Below are positions 32,719-64,000 of a stretch of DNA of 64,000 nt, in pieces. Below the pieces are notes generated by a model. It saw only the letters and a program-made list of their open reading frames with translations. It searched no databases and was not told the DNA's origin. Numbering within the stretch: the first letter of the stretch is position 1; each line of letters begins with the position of its first letter. The stretch spans positions 31,788,008 to 31,852,007 of the forward strand of contig NC_054701.1 in NCBI RefSeq assembly GCF_016097555.1, in the 5' to 3' direction. Both the position numbers and the translations under genes were made by a program. The stretch comes from Gigantopelta aegis. Its lineage: Eukaryota; Mollusca; Gastropoda; Neomphalida; Peltospiridae.

Positions 32719-32955
32719 ATGCTCCAGCTAGTGCACCACGACTGGTAACATCAGAGGCTGTGGTATGTGCTATCTTGTTTATGGGATGGTGCATATAAAA
32801 GATCCCTCTGCTGCTAATCGAAAAGAGTAGCTTATGAAGTGGCAACAGCGGGTTTCCTTCCTCAATATCTGTGTGGTCCTTAACCATATGCACGACGCCA
32901 TATAACCATTAATAAAATGTGTTGAGTGTGTCATTAAAATAAACTCATTTCCTGC
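32719..32955 (+). mobile_element. SINE, 5'-truncated (type B tail)
   Basis: Starts at CTCCAGCTAGTGCACCACGA and continues GTGCATATAAAAGATCCCTC, ATATCTGTGTGGTCCTTAAC and AAAATGTGTTGAGTGTGTCA. The head is missing. Confidence 0.92.
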
Positions 32956-33780
32956 TTGCTTACAACAGATGAATGTCCAATGTGGAGATTTTAGCAGTCT
33001 TGAACTACATGCCTATGGGCAAGACTTCAATGAAGCCTTGAGACTAGACTTTTAAAACATTGATAAGCATGGGATTTGATTTCAGTAAACTCGATCGATG
33101 TTGTATAAGAATGATCAAACAAGTTGTGTTTCATAATAAAGTTGCAGTGAGTTCCACAGTAGGCTACACATTGAAGAATGATTATTTGTTTACCAGAATG
33201 CTGATGTGTGTAAAGAAATGGGAAAATATTTTAATTTTCATATCATATGTATGTCATACTCTCAACGTCTTTTAAAGTGTATTATATACAATGTTTATTA
33301 GGCCTACCCATGAATATGGTTCAAAAATATCTTGGTTCATTTTAGTGGTATGTCCCACGAAACACCACCATTGAATTTGTAAATATGCAGTCAATTGCCA
33401 TTCCTAATTGCACTGGGCTACATTGTTTAAATAAAACATGATTATAGGCTAATAAATAAAATATAAAAACTCTTCACCATTACATATTATGTTCTGTCCT
33501 TCATAAAATAATAGTTTTTGTGGACAGAAACTTTACAAGAAATATTTGAAAACACATTTGGTTGGTAAAAAAAAAAGGAGAGAGAGAGAGAAATTCATAT
33601 CTGCCTCTAGACTATTGTCTTCCATATATTTTTATTTTATTTTTTTAGACCGATAAAGCAATGTTGAATATATTTTGCCAATAACTTGTGAATACTTTGT
33701 GGAAATGCTGTCCATATGAATACATTTGTAATAAAATTAATAGCAACTATCTGTTTTGTGGAATTTTTGTTATTTAATTC
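32956..33780. other. intergenic, nothing recognised
   Basis: AT-rich sequence with a short (GA)n at about 33575. No gene, inverted repeat or SINE seen. Confidence 0.5.
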
Positions 33781-34092
33781 TTAGCCCAGTGGTAAAGCGT
33801 TCGCTTGATGCACGGTAGGTCTAGGATCGATCCCGTCGGTGGACCCATTGGGCGGTTTCTCATTGCAGCCAGTGCTCCACAAACTGGTGTAACAAGGTTG
33901 TAGTATGTACTATCCTGTCCTGTGGGATGGTGTATATAAAAGATCCCTTGCTGCTAATCGAAAAGAGTAGCCCACAAAGTGGTGACAGCAGGTTACCTTT
34001 CAATATCTGTGTGGCCATAACCATGTCGGGACACCATACAACCTTAAATAAAATGTGTTAAGTGCATCGTTAAATAAAACATTTCCTTCTTG
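33781..34092 (+). mobile_element. SINE (type B tail)
   Basis: CTTAGCCCAGTGGTAAAGCG head, GGATCGATCC B box, GTGTATATAAAAGATCCCTT, ATATCTGTGTGGCCATAACC and GTGTTAAGTGCATCGTTAAA tail. Only the first few bases of the head are missing. Confidence 0.94.
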
Positions 34093-34315
34093 TTTTTGTT
34101 TTAAACTGGGACGTGATGTGAAATGAGATGAAAATGTCCTGTTCTGTTTAAAAAAATCAATTAATTCTTATATTGTTAGGTGGTTTTGTTCTTCAGTTTT
34201 AACGTCTCAAGTTGATACGAAAAACATATTGGTTTAACACCTTAATTTTCAAGACCTTTAAACATACCAGTAAGTCAATTGCAAGATTTGGTCTAAAAAT
34301 TTTGAAAGGAATTTC

Positions 34316-34474
34316 AGGGCTGTAGCTAGCAGGGGGCAAGTGTCCCCCTGAAAAAAATCGGGAAGGGGGGATTCTAGAAAGTTAAAGAAAATTCTCTTCT
34401 GAACTGTTTAAGAAGTTTTAGACTATTTACTCAGTTGCTCCCCACCACCAACAAAAATCCTAGCTATGGCCTTG
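34316..34474. mobile_element. 159 bp MITE
   Basis: Left end AGGGCTGTAGCTAGCAGGGG, right end CCTAGCTATGGCCTT, inverted with a few mismatches. An internal GGGGGCAAGTGTCCCCC palindrome sits near the left end. Confidence 0.75.
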
Positions 34475-35183
34475 AATTTACCTGCTTTCTGTCTTCTTTT
34501 TTTTGTTCTTTACACGTGGCAAGAAAGGGTCTTTTTTATATACCAGTACAGACAGTATACCATTGTTGTTAATTGGAATTTCATCATCAGTCATTGGTTA
34601 CAATTGGTTGGTAACCAACCAATCAACTTTCATTTACGTCTTTGGTAAGAATTACATGAACAAAGGATTTATAAGGACCATACACCTATTATCGTGTTCA
34701 CCAGGATTTAGACCCTACAAATGATTAATTTTACTTTTAAAAACCATTTAATATCTTTCTTTTTTTTCTTTATAAAAATGAATCCCAACCAATTTTTTTT
34801 TTACTTCAATTCCATCATCTAAACTGGAGGAACAGACAGTTAACATTGTCCACACAATCAATTATGGATTTTTTTAATGGATCATCCCATTCGTACACAC
34901 AAGCCAATCAATTTTCAATTATAATTAATACATCACTAGTATATATACCATGGTCACAAATGTATTAGGTATGGAACACTGGAACAGGAATTTTTTTATT
35001 TGGTTCATAGAAATTAACTGTATAATTTTTAGTAATGTGGAAATGCAACCGATCATTATAAATACCATTTAAAAACAACACAACACATTATAGTATGCAA
35101 AATATTTACTGAACCAGCAGTAAAAGTTTTTTATGAAATAATGTTATACAAAAATATCACAAATTGTTTAATATGATAAAACA

Positions 35184-35344
35184 TGTAGTCCAACCTGTAT
35201 TAAGCAGCCACCCGTCTTAAAAGGACAATTTTGCTCTCAAATCACCTGATTTGGTATAAACTGACCTGTATTATGCAGCCACCTGTCTAAAAAGGCCACC
35301 TTTTGAAACTGCCTTTGGTGGCTGGTTAAACAGGTTTGACTGTA
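35184..35344. mobile_element. 161 bp MITE
   Basis: Left end TGTAGTCCAACCTGTATTAA with GCAGCCACC, right end GGTGGCTGGTTAAACAGGTT then TGACTGTA. CCTGTATTATGCAGCCACCT recurs inside. A partial relative lies near 19176. Confidence 0.82.
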
Positions 35345-36194
35345 TATTTATGTTGTAAGAACTGGAATGAATAATACCAAAACAAAACCAAAAGCCAGCC
35401 AGTGTTTAAGCTGTCAGTTTTAAAGGCTATCGGGGAACAGGAACTACATGTACACATATATGTTTTCATTTTTTTTTTTTTTTTTAAAGTGGTTACCTTA
35501 TCCACTGATGTTCATGTATATTCTAGGTATGAGCTCTGACTTAGTTCCTTCACTTAGGACATTCAACTGCTGTTTGGAATGTACGTTGTAATAATTGTTT
35601 ATTGTTTGGCTAAGACAAACTGAATTTGAATTCACCTTTTCAATAAAGATTTGTTTTTTTAAATCTGCCAAATTGCTAACAATTTAAGTTTTGTCCAGCA
35701 TAAAACCCTGGTAGGTCACAAGTTTTAAAGGTAGACATTTATGTTACTGTTTTACTTATAGGAACACAACTACTTCAACATACAAAGTACAAAACATCTG
35801 TAAAATAAGAACACATTATAAAAAATATTGAAGTACGATGGATACAATACACTGGTATAAATAAAAATATTGTCCTACAATAGATATAACAACACGGATT
35901 TTAATTTGTTTTTTAAATTTCTTGCTTTAAAAGCACCGTGAAACAAACAAACAAAGTTTTGCTACTAAAGGTTCACTTTCCTATACACTGTATAAACAAA
36001 AACAAAAACCAATCCTCCAGGAATTTCTGTTTGCACAATCTAATTTTGTTGCTTTTTTTCTTTTTCTTTTCTTATTTTTGACATACAGTGTCAGTTTGTG
36101 TGAGGGTTAGATTAATTAACTTTGGATAATTATGCCAAACATTTACAACAAAGTTGAAGTTTGTTTTAATTTAAAACATTTGTAACTTTTAACA

Positions 36195-36426
36195 CAAAGT
36201 GTTGGAGGAAACCTGCTACATTTTACTCATTAACAGCAAGGATATTTTATGTGCACTTTCCTACAAAAAGGACAGCACAGCACATACCACAGTCTTTGAT
36301 ATACTAGTTGTGGGGCATTGGCTGGGACACTAAAAAAGCCCAACAGAGAACGGTTCCTCTGAGGTAGTTCGATCCTATGACTTACAGCTCAGCCAAATGC
36401 TCTACCGACTGGGCTAGATCCCACCC
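36195..36426 (-). mobile_element. SINE, inverted, variant head
   Basis: Plus-strand landmarks are TGTTGGAGGAAACCTGCTAC, CATACCACAGTCTTTGATAT, GTTCGATCCTATGACTTACA and GAGCTGGGCTAGATCCCACC-like head sequence at 36400-36426. The head is of the 23485/30219 subtype. Confidence 0.85.
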
Positions 36427-37353
36427 CAACATTCACAACAAATGCTAAATTAATGTCTGCTTTGATTATGAAATTTTTAATTTTGATAATTTTGTTAGTA
36501 GACTAGCGCAAACAAACAGACTGGGGTAACAACACTAAACTGACAGAAACAATCGGCTGCTTTTGTACACATACATGAAATATTTCAACCACAATATCAT
36601 CACATAACTAAAACTCAACACGGTATACATTATTATTACCCATATGGTTAAAACTATCTTGGTACATATCAAAATGATATGTCCCACTAGAATGCCAAGT
36701 GGGATGTAACACTTTGACGTCATCGACTGGTGCACTACAGCCGTACAGGAACACCAACCAAACGAGTTGAGTGATATACATTAAAAAATATTATGGGTAA
36801 TAAATAGGATATTAACTTGCTACCATTTCGAATCATGTTATTGTCACTCGTGAAATAATTTTCATTGTCACTCGCTAAAGATTGTGACAACTGAACATTA
36901 TTTCACTCGGGACATAAACACAAAATTAAATGGAAGCTCATTTAATATCCTATAATTATGTATCAATAATTATAATGTAACCATGACATATTGCATAGAT
37001 TATATATACTAATGGAAAAAACCATTTACATCCACAAAAATGTAGGACTGAACCAGCAATCTCTACTTTAAAAAAAATGTATATTAAAGGAAACATGACA
37101 CGAGACCATATTATAGCTCATTTTAAAAGAAAAATGATATAAAAATAATATACAAATAACTTTATAACAATAAAATACGTGTAGTTAACTTAAAATGAAG
37201 AAATTACGCTAATCAGTATCAAAGTACGATTTATGCATATTTCTTCGTGAACGTTCGGAAAAAAGGGAAGTGACATCAGAGCCGCTGTACTCTTCCATTG
37301 TTGTTAACTGTTTATATATGGAGTAAGGGGCTTACGATCTTTTCAGTCCAACA

Positions 37354-37773
37354 GTGCCGTACTGCGCGGCCTTTGGGTGTAAAAATAAACAGTTTAAACG
37401 ATCGGGATTGTCTTTTTATGGTTTTCCAAAGGATTGTATCCGAAGAAAGACACGTGTATTTTATCGCAAAAGAAAAGACTGGACACCAACACCGCATAGT
37501 ACTTTGGTGTCAGCCTATTTACAGCCCGGAGCCCGAACGTTACCTGGAGACAAAAACAGTACTCGGTTGCGAATGCCGAGGTGTACATTGTACATATTTG
37601 GTACAAAGATACACCTCAGCATGATGTATTTATATATGTTAAAACAAAAATGTAGAATTTTTTATTTATTTATTTTTTTTGGAAAAAAAAAGATTTTTCA
37701 TGTTAGGGCTGTAGGCCTACATAACAAAATCTGTATTCACCGTCCGAAGAAGGAAACGTCAATAAGTAATTAA
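37354..37773 (+). CDS. THAP-type zinc-finger fragment in the TTAA element
   Basis: Starts PYCAAFGCKNKQFKRSGLSF and continues YGFPKD and RKDWTPTPHSTLVSAYL. This is the pattern of a THAP domain N-terminus (C-x4-C, then FP, WTP and S). The later C-x2-H zinc ligands expected near LCSxHF are lost here (LVSAYL). The first codon is GTG or an upstream splice is used. I read it as a relic of the transposase N-terminal DNA-binding domain. The last 60 codons are low-complexity and probably not real. Confidence 0.6.
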   Translation: MPYCAAFGCKNKQFKRSGLSFYGFPKDCIRRKTRVFYRKRKDWTPTPHSTLVSAYLQPGARTLPGDKNSTRLRMPRCTLYIFGTKIHLSMMYLYMLKQKCRIFYLFIFFGKKKIFHVRAVGLHNKICIHRPKKETSISN

Positions 37774-38776
37774 ATATGGCATATACAAACATGGGATTTG
37801 GCATGAGGATACATCTCAGTACGATGTATTTAAATATGGTTTTAAAAAACGTGTAGAAAACAATAATAATTTTAAATAATGTTTTTAATCTTTGGGCGGA
37901 ATACGTCACAAAACGTTCCTCATCGCCCGAAGCCCCAAAGCAACACGAAGTTCAATACAAAATAAACCACTACTGTCGGTGTCGAAATAACTATTATGTT
38001 TCATCCACGGGCTGACTTGAGAATCGGAGTGTTGTTTTAGTTAATTGGTCCTTTCTTTCCGTGGCCTGCACATGTGATTCCTGATTGGCAGGTGTATATT
38101 GCAGGGTATCGACCAGGTAAGTGATTACCACGGTCTAGACATACGTACAAAATACGTGCCAGTTTTTTTAAGATCACAGGGTATTGTGGCGTAACCTGTC
38201 GCGACTATAGTACAATGTTAATGGACATTATCAGCCGCCCTGCTTCATTACTGTAAATAATGCTGTAAAACCCTTAATTAAGAAGACTTTCCCATCTAAA
38301 ATTACAAAACTGACCAATTACGTAGTACCAAAGAAAAGAAAATTATCATTTGGGTATCGTGAGTGGTCGTTTTCACTCTAACGCACCCTACCAATAGGCC
38401 TAATAATATGCTACTTTTTTTATGAGAGAAAAATACTATAACCCCATTTCGTTCTATTGATGCAAATAGAAATATATTTAGTTTAAAAGTTGATTATACT
38501 CTCAAGTCATTTATGTTGTTTTACAAGTCAGGTTAATGAAAGTGAAGCGCCTTGTCGTAAATTAGAGCGTTTGTTTACACTGTGCATACAGATTTCATTA
38601 TGTACAGCCCGAACATAAAAAATGCGATATTTTCTAAAAAAAACACGCCAAATTTTTTTGTCCTACATTTATATTTTTTACATATTTAAATACATCATAT
38701 CGAGGTGTATCTTTATGCTAAATATGAACAGTATACACCTCGGCATTAGCATCCGAGTTTTGGTTTTGTCTCCGGG

Positions 38777-38959
38777 TTACTTTCGGGCTCCGGGCTGTAA
38801 ATTGGTCGACCGGTCTGGTCTGGCACCATCAGTTTCTCCACCCTCCGACTCGCTATCCGTTTTTTCTTCAGTATCACTGTTGTAAGTAATTGTGTGTCTT
38901 TCTTCATTTACTAACAGCTCATATTGATACGGCAAAACGTTTTGCGAACGAACACTCAT
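38777..38959 (-). CDS. minus-strand ORF of the TTAA element
   Basis: About 60 codons with an ATG start: MSVRSQNVLPYQYELLVNEE, then an acidic run TEEKTDSESEGGETDG, ending LQPGARK. The VLPYQYE-plus-acidic pattern resembles the start of P2X7-tail-like proteins often seen in repeats, but this is a weak impression. The last residues come from the inverted duplication shared with the THAP frame. Confidence 0.35.
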   Translation of the reverse strand: MSVRSQNVLPYQYELLVNEERHTITYNSDTEEKTDSESEGGETDGARPDRSTNLQPGARK

Positions 38960-39244
38960 TGTTTTGGTAAGCTGTGCAAGTCTTAGATTCTTTATGAGTG
39001 GTACGGACTAATGCTTTTAAGTGTAAGGCTTCAGATCAAGCGACGCGTCTCTGACGTCACGGACCTCGTGATTGCCCTGCTCATTAAAGATCGGCAATTT
39101 CCGCTAAGAGCTCGTATCTGGGGTTCTTTTATGGAGATATTTTAAGTAATTAATTTTTTATAAAAAAATTTTTAGGTGATTCAATTTATAATTAATTGTA
39201 CATGGTTGGTGCCAAATATGGTTTACGTGACATGTTTCCTTTAA

Positions 39245-39340
39245 ACCTCACATAATATAGATAATAGTAAATTTAAATATTTGGTAAAAAAAAAAAAGTA
39301 CGAGAAGAAGAAAACCCATTATATACAACATGTACAAAAA
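39245..39340. other. spacer between TTAA element and tandem array
   Basis: A-rich sequence, no feature seen. Confidence 0.5.
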
Positions 39341-39953
39341 AACTTGTCGTAAACACATTTGTTATTCAATATATAATATTTACAAGAGGACATTTGAAAT
39401 GAGCACATGGGGGTGGGTTTAGGGAAATAAAGAAGATAAAAACTTGTCGTGAACACATTTGTTATTCCAATATATAATATTTACAAGAGGCCATCTGAAA
39501 TGAGCACATGGGGGTGGGTTTAGGGAAATAAAGAAGATAAAAACTTGTCGTGAACACATTTGTTATTCCAATATATAATATTTACAAGAGGCCATCTGAA
39601 ATGAGCACATGGGGGTGGGTTTAGGGAAATAAAGAAGATAAAAACTTGTCGTGAACACATTTGTTATTCCAATATATAATATTTACAAGAGGCCATCTGA
39701 AATGAGCACATGGGGGGGGTTTAGGGAAATAAAGAAGATAAAAACTTGTCGTGAACACATTTGTTATTCCAATATATAATATTTACAAGAGGCCATTTGA
39801 AATGAGCACATGGGGGGGGGGGGTTTAGGGAAATAAAGAAGATAAAAACTTGTCGTGAACACATTTGTTATTCAATATATAATATTTACCAGAGGCCATT
39901 TGAAATGAGCACATGGGGGGGGGGGGGGGGTTTAGGGAAATAAAGAAGATAAA
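39341..39953. repeat. six tandem 101 bp units
   Basis: Units start AACTTGTCGTGAACACATTT and end GGAAATAAAGAAGATAAA, at 39341, 39441, 39542, 39643, 39743 and 39846. Units differ mainly in the length of a G-run after GCACATGGGG (5 to about 14 bases). It lies 3' of the DD3-3-like gene. Confidence 0.97.
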
Positions 39954-40291
39954 CATGCAGCTATCTTAGGTCCAGGGACATACTTCTCTAGGATATGTTG
40001 AAATGTTTAATAAACTTAATTGATTTACACCTGAAGTACACAATTTACAATTATTTCATAATAACATTTAAGGAGTTAAAAAACAATGAATTATTAAACA
40101 ATTATTTGGGGCTATTTCAAATTATTTAAAAACTTGGCGAAAAGAAACATGGTGCTGAATATTCACCTGTCCAATGAGTTAGCATATTTTTATCACAATT
40201 TTTGTTTTTTAAATCCCATTTAATAATGTCGATATACTTACTATAATTGTGGTTTGTTCACAAATTTTTATTAATTTTAATATAATACTGA

Positions 40292-40297
40292 TTTATT
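40292..40297 (-). terminator. candidate polyadenylation signal of the DD3-3-like gene
   Basis: AATAAA on the minus strand about 120 bp after the stop codon. A second candidate lies nearby at about 40267. No transcript evidence is available. Confidence 0.45.
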
Positions 40298-40415
40298 TGT
40301 TAAATAAAATACTTTAAAATAATGCTATATGTCACTACCAATTCCATTTTACATGATGAGTATTTCGCATTCTAAGAATACTCTTAATGGAATTGACACC
40401 AGAGGTCAAAGGTCA

Positions 40416-61825
<21,410 letters not shown>

Positions 61826-62805
61826 GTTAAAGTAGTTTTCATCAAAGGTTCGATCACAAACTTGTTTACGTAAAACACTTCGTAATGTGCATTGTCGTAC
61901 CTTGTCACCAACCATGAATCATATACGCGCGTAATACTCTACTGTCGCTTAACACATTAACAATACGCTTTGTAACATAGTTCGTCAACAAAAGTGGTGT
62001 TAGTTGAACATTAAGGAGTGAAATCTTTGTATAAGAGAGTTATACTAGTACTTATAGTTATATTTATAACATTTATTAAAAAAGAAAATAACTTGTGGAG
62101 TCTAAATCTTACATCCACTTGCAAATAGACACTCCGAAAACTGACGTCAGTCAGTGACAAGGAAAATCTGTAAACATTACAGTAAACTGTAAAGGACATG
62201 TGAGTAACATTTTTAATAGACATCATTAATTGTACACTATTTTGGTAATCATATTCTTTGTATATGTATCGTTTCAAAGACGATCCTAACTGATTATTTT
62301 ATATTTACAGTTTAATCGTTATTGTCAGTCTTAAAATTAGCCCGAGTACTCTGACTGTAAGAGAGCTAGACGGACATTTGGACATAAACACGCTCTCATT
62401 AAGGAATTGCCAAAAAAAGACATAGGTTGGTCTCTGACTGTAATGAGAGCGTGTTTATGTCCAAATGTCCGTCTAGCTCTCTTACAGTCAGAGAGCTCGG
62501 GCTATCTTAAAATATAACTGAACCATTGTTAATTTCTTCTACATTACTATTAATAGTTCCACGATATGCACGTGCAATGTTGCATGACGTTCTTCTGGCT
62601 AATTAAAGGGGCTATCTCAGCTTTACATAATGACCTAAAATACCGAAGTACACATTTATGGTGTGAAATTTAAAGAGTATACTTTGAATTGTTCCTCTAA
62701 AAATCATTTGCAACCAAATAATTATATTACTTAGCAAAATGTAAAGGAATGCTCTAACAGCTAGACCTAGTCATTATTTTCTTTAGTGGAGTAATTAATT
62801 GCTCA
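61826..62805. promoter_or_regulatory. upstream region of the DD3-3-like gene
   Basis: The promoter is expected here on the minus strand, but no TATA or other element stands out. It contains the fold-back element at 62338-62504. Confidence 0.35.
62338..62504. mobile_element. 167 bp fold-back element with 64 bp arms
   Basis: The left arm TAGCCCGAGTACTCTGACTG onward is matched by the right arm ending CAGAGAGCTCGGGCTA. 62 of 64 positions pair, with a 39 nt loop. No ORF. It is a recent MITE or hairpin source. Confidence 0.96.
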
Positions 62806-63189
62806 AAGAAATGCTAAAGCAAGGCGTTTGGACTGGTATGCATATTCAATGATACATAATGCACATTATTGCTTAATATCAACAAATATAATTCTATAGT
62901 TAATTAATAAAACGGTTAAATGTGACGGCTTGTCGTAAATTAGAGCGTTTGTTTACGCTGTGCATAATAGAGAAGTTGGACATAGCTGACGTCACTTCGC
63001 CCCAAGCTATACCACCGGACGTCACAAAAACGAAACAAAATGGCTGCCCCCAGTTAGCAGGAATAGTCATGTTTGTTTTATTAATTCTAAAATTATGCGT
63101 TTTTCATTTGTTAAAGTGTCAGTATGTGTTGGTGGTCCGGATATGCATCTTTCCAACACGTAAGGCTCTTGTTGGAGTTTAGTCTACCT
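62806..63189. mobile_element. short internal-deletion copy of the TTAA element
   Basis: AATGCTAAAGCAAGGCGTTT to GTGACGGCTTGTCGTAAATT joins what in the 45.3 kb copy are two parts about 1.1 kb apart. It then runs to TTGGAGTTTAGTCTACCT with TTAA at 63190-63193. The left TTAA has changed to TCAA. Confidence 0.85.
62997..63044 (+). promoter_or_regulatory. CRE plus YY1-like motif, second copy
   Basis: TGACGTCA at 62997-63004, GACGTCAC again and AAAATGGCTGCC at 63037. About 1.2 kb upstream of the DD3-3-like start codon (61825). Confidence 0.45.
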
Positions 63190-64000
63190 TTAACTTATAA
63201 GATTATAGGAAGCCATTTAAGATATTACCATAATGATCATTGATTATTTAATCTTGTAATACTTAAAAAAAAAAACCTTTACATGCTAAAGGGATATAAA
63301 ACAAAATGACTGTCCTAAGTGCTAGGCAAGTGATGGGGAGCTGTAAAGATACATGTAGCTCCCCTTGAACAGCAAGGTCTACTGTGGGAAGCAAATTGAA
63401 TATATTAAAACTAAAGAAAAACAAATGTAGCACAGTTAACCTGGCTTGAAATATACTATCACCAAACACTTTCATCCAAGTAAAGTGGATCAGCCTCATT
63501 ATATTTGGATTGTTTTAATGGTGAAACAATTTTGGGAAGTAAACAAAAGTGCAACAACGGTAATGATACTTTGTATTCCCAAATGAGTAAAAAGTGTTAT
63601 TCCTGCTTTAGCTTTCACATAAGTGTTGCAAATTAGAGATTATGAAATATGTACACTAATTCATCCAAATGAAGAACACCTTATATGTAACAAAATTCTG
63701 TTTTCGTTATATATATGTATGTATGTATGTATATATACAGCAAGTCAAACAAATCATGTCACTATTGAAGAGAAAAATCATATAAACTATGTCACTATAA
63801 AAAAGAGTTTCTTTTCTTTTTAAGCCAAACAGCAATTTTAATGCAGAGTTTTCAATATGTTTTTAATAAAATCGAAATATTCTTTATTGGAAATGGAAAC
63901 ATGTAATCTCATCTCCTGATATTTGAATACGACTTGGCAAAACAAATAAAAAATTCATCTGGTTTTAATTTTACTTTATTATTAAGTAACTTTTAAATAA
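63190..64000. other. right end of window, no gene recognised
   Basis: AT-rich with a (GTAT)n run near 63715. A 78-codon minus-strand frame at 63263-63499 has no domain signature. Confidence 0.5.

Larger units (their letters stand above)
34475..37087. other. intergenic, AT-rich
   Basis: Holds one MITE (35184-35344) and one inverted SINE (36195-36426). No gene recognised. Open frames of 60-73 codons here have no domain signature. Confidence 0.6.
37088..39240. mobile_element. TTAA-flanked DNA transposon with THAP-type ORF (Kolobok-like)
   Basis: Flanked by TTAA on both sides (37084-37087 and 39241-39244). The ends AGGAAACATGACACG and CGTGACATGTTTCCT are inverted with one mismatch, and similarity extends to about 30 bp (GACCATATT and AACCATATT). 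The 2,153 bp element carries a THAP-like frame on the plus strand near the left end and a different frame on the minus strand near the right end. It also has an internal inverted duplication (37510-37630 with 38680-38800). TTAA targets together with a THAP domain are known for the Kolobok superfamily. No full transposase is present. Confidence 0.85.

Noticed and set aside
37298-37624. Longer frame over the THAP-like sequence
   Set aside because: It is in another register and lacks the PYCAAFGC...FPKD...WTP pattern, so it is a shadow frame.

Overview
This is a eukaryotic, intron-rich and AT-rich window from an animal genome. It is most likely a mollusc, and probably a gastropod. The gene models are metazoan: cereblon with LON and CULT domains, ATP23, an ER J-protein and a DD3-3-like protein. 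The window also carries more than a dozen copies of a tRNA-headed SINE of a type I associate with molluscs. The species cannot be fixed from the sequence alone.

Layout. (1) 2254-2482, minus strand: first coding exon of a DNAJB9/ERdj4-like ER co-chaperone. The rest of the gene must lie outside or undetected to the left. (2) 3733-18898, plus strand: a complete nine-exon cereblon gene (CRBN, 467 aa). It is head-to-head with the J-protein gene, with 1.25 kb between start codons. Intron 1 holds a GC-rich retroelement with a 242-codon open frame, and intron 2 holds a 4.9 kb minisatellite. Intron 7 holds a nested pile of LINE, hAT and SINE. (3) 18.9-26.0 kb: CRBN 3' region and intergenic DNA packed with SINEs and fold-back elements. 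(4) 26358-31277, plus strand: a complete six-exon ATP23 metalloprotease gene (262 aa) whose start codon lies about 90 bp after a SINE. (5) 31.3-40.3 kb: intergenic repeats, including a 2.15 kb element with TTAA target sites that encodes a THAP-type fragment, and a six-copy 101 bp tandem array. (6) 40416-61825, minus strand: a complete 14-exon gene for a DD3-3-like type I membrane protein (768 aa). Its introns contain a pogo/Tigger DNA transposon with TA target sites, TTAA elements, an unclassified 2.3 kb inverted-repeat element and a possible DUF4806-like exon. (7) 61.8-64.0 kb: upstream region of the DD3-3-like gene, with a 167 bp fold-back element and a second copy of a CRE-bearing repeat.

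The genes do not form one pathway. CRBN is a CRL4 ubiquitin-ligase substrate receptor, ATP23 is a mitochondrial intermembrane-space protease/chaperone, the J-protein acts in ER quality control, and the DD3-3-like protein has no assigned role. All splice junctions were read by eye. Every intron of the three complete genes has GT-AG ends and the phases close exactly, giving CDS lengths of 1404, 789 and 2307 nt. The most notable observations are the isoleucine at the cereblon position that makes mouse CRBN poor at thalidomide-type neosubstrate degradation, the TTAA/THAP transposon family with chimeric copies and a CRE-containing end, the AG-poor intronic minisatellite with higher-order structure, and several exact nested insertions with readable target-site duplications.
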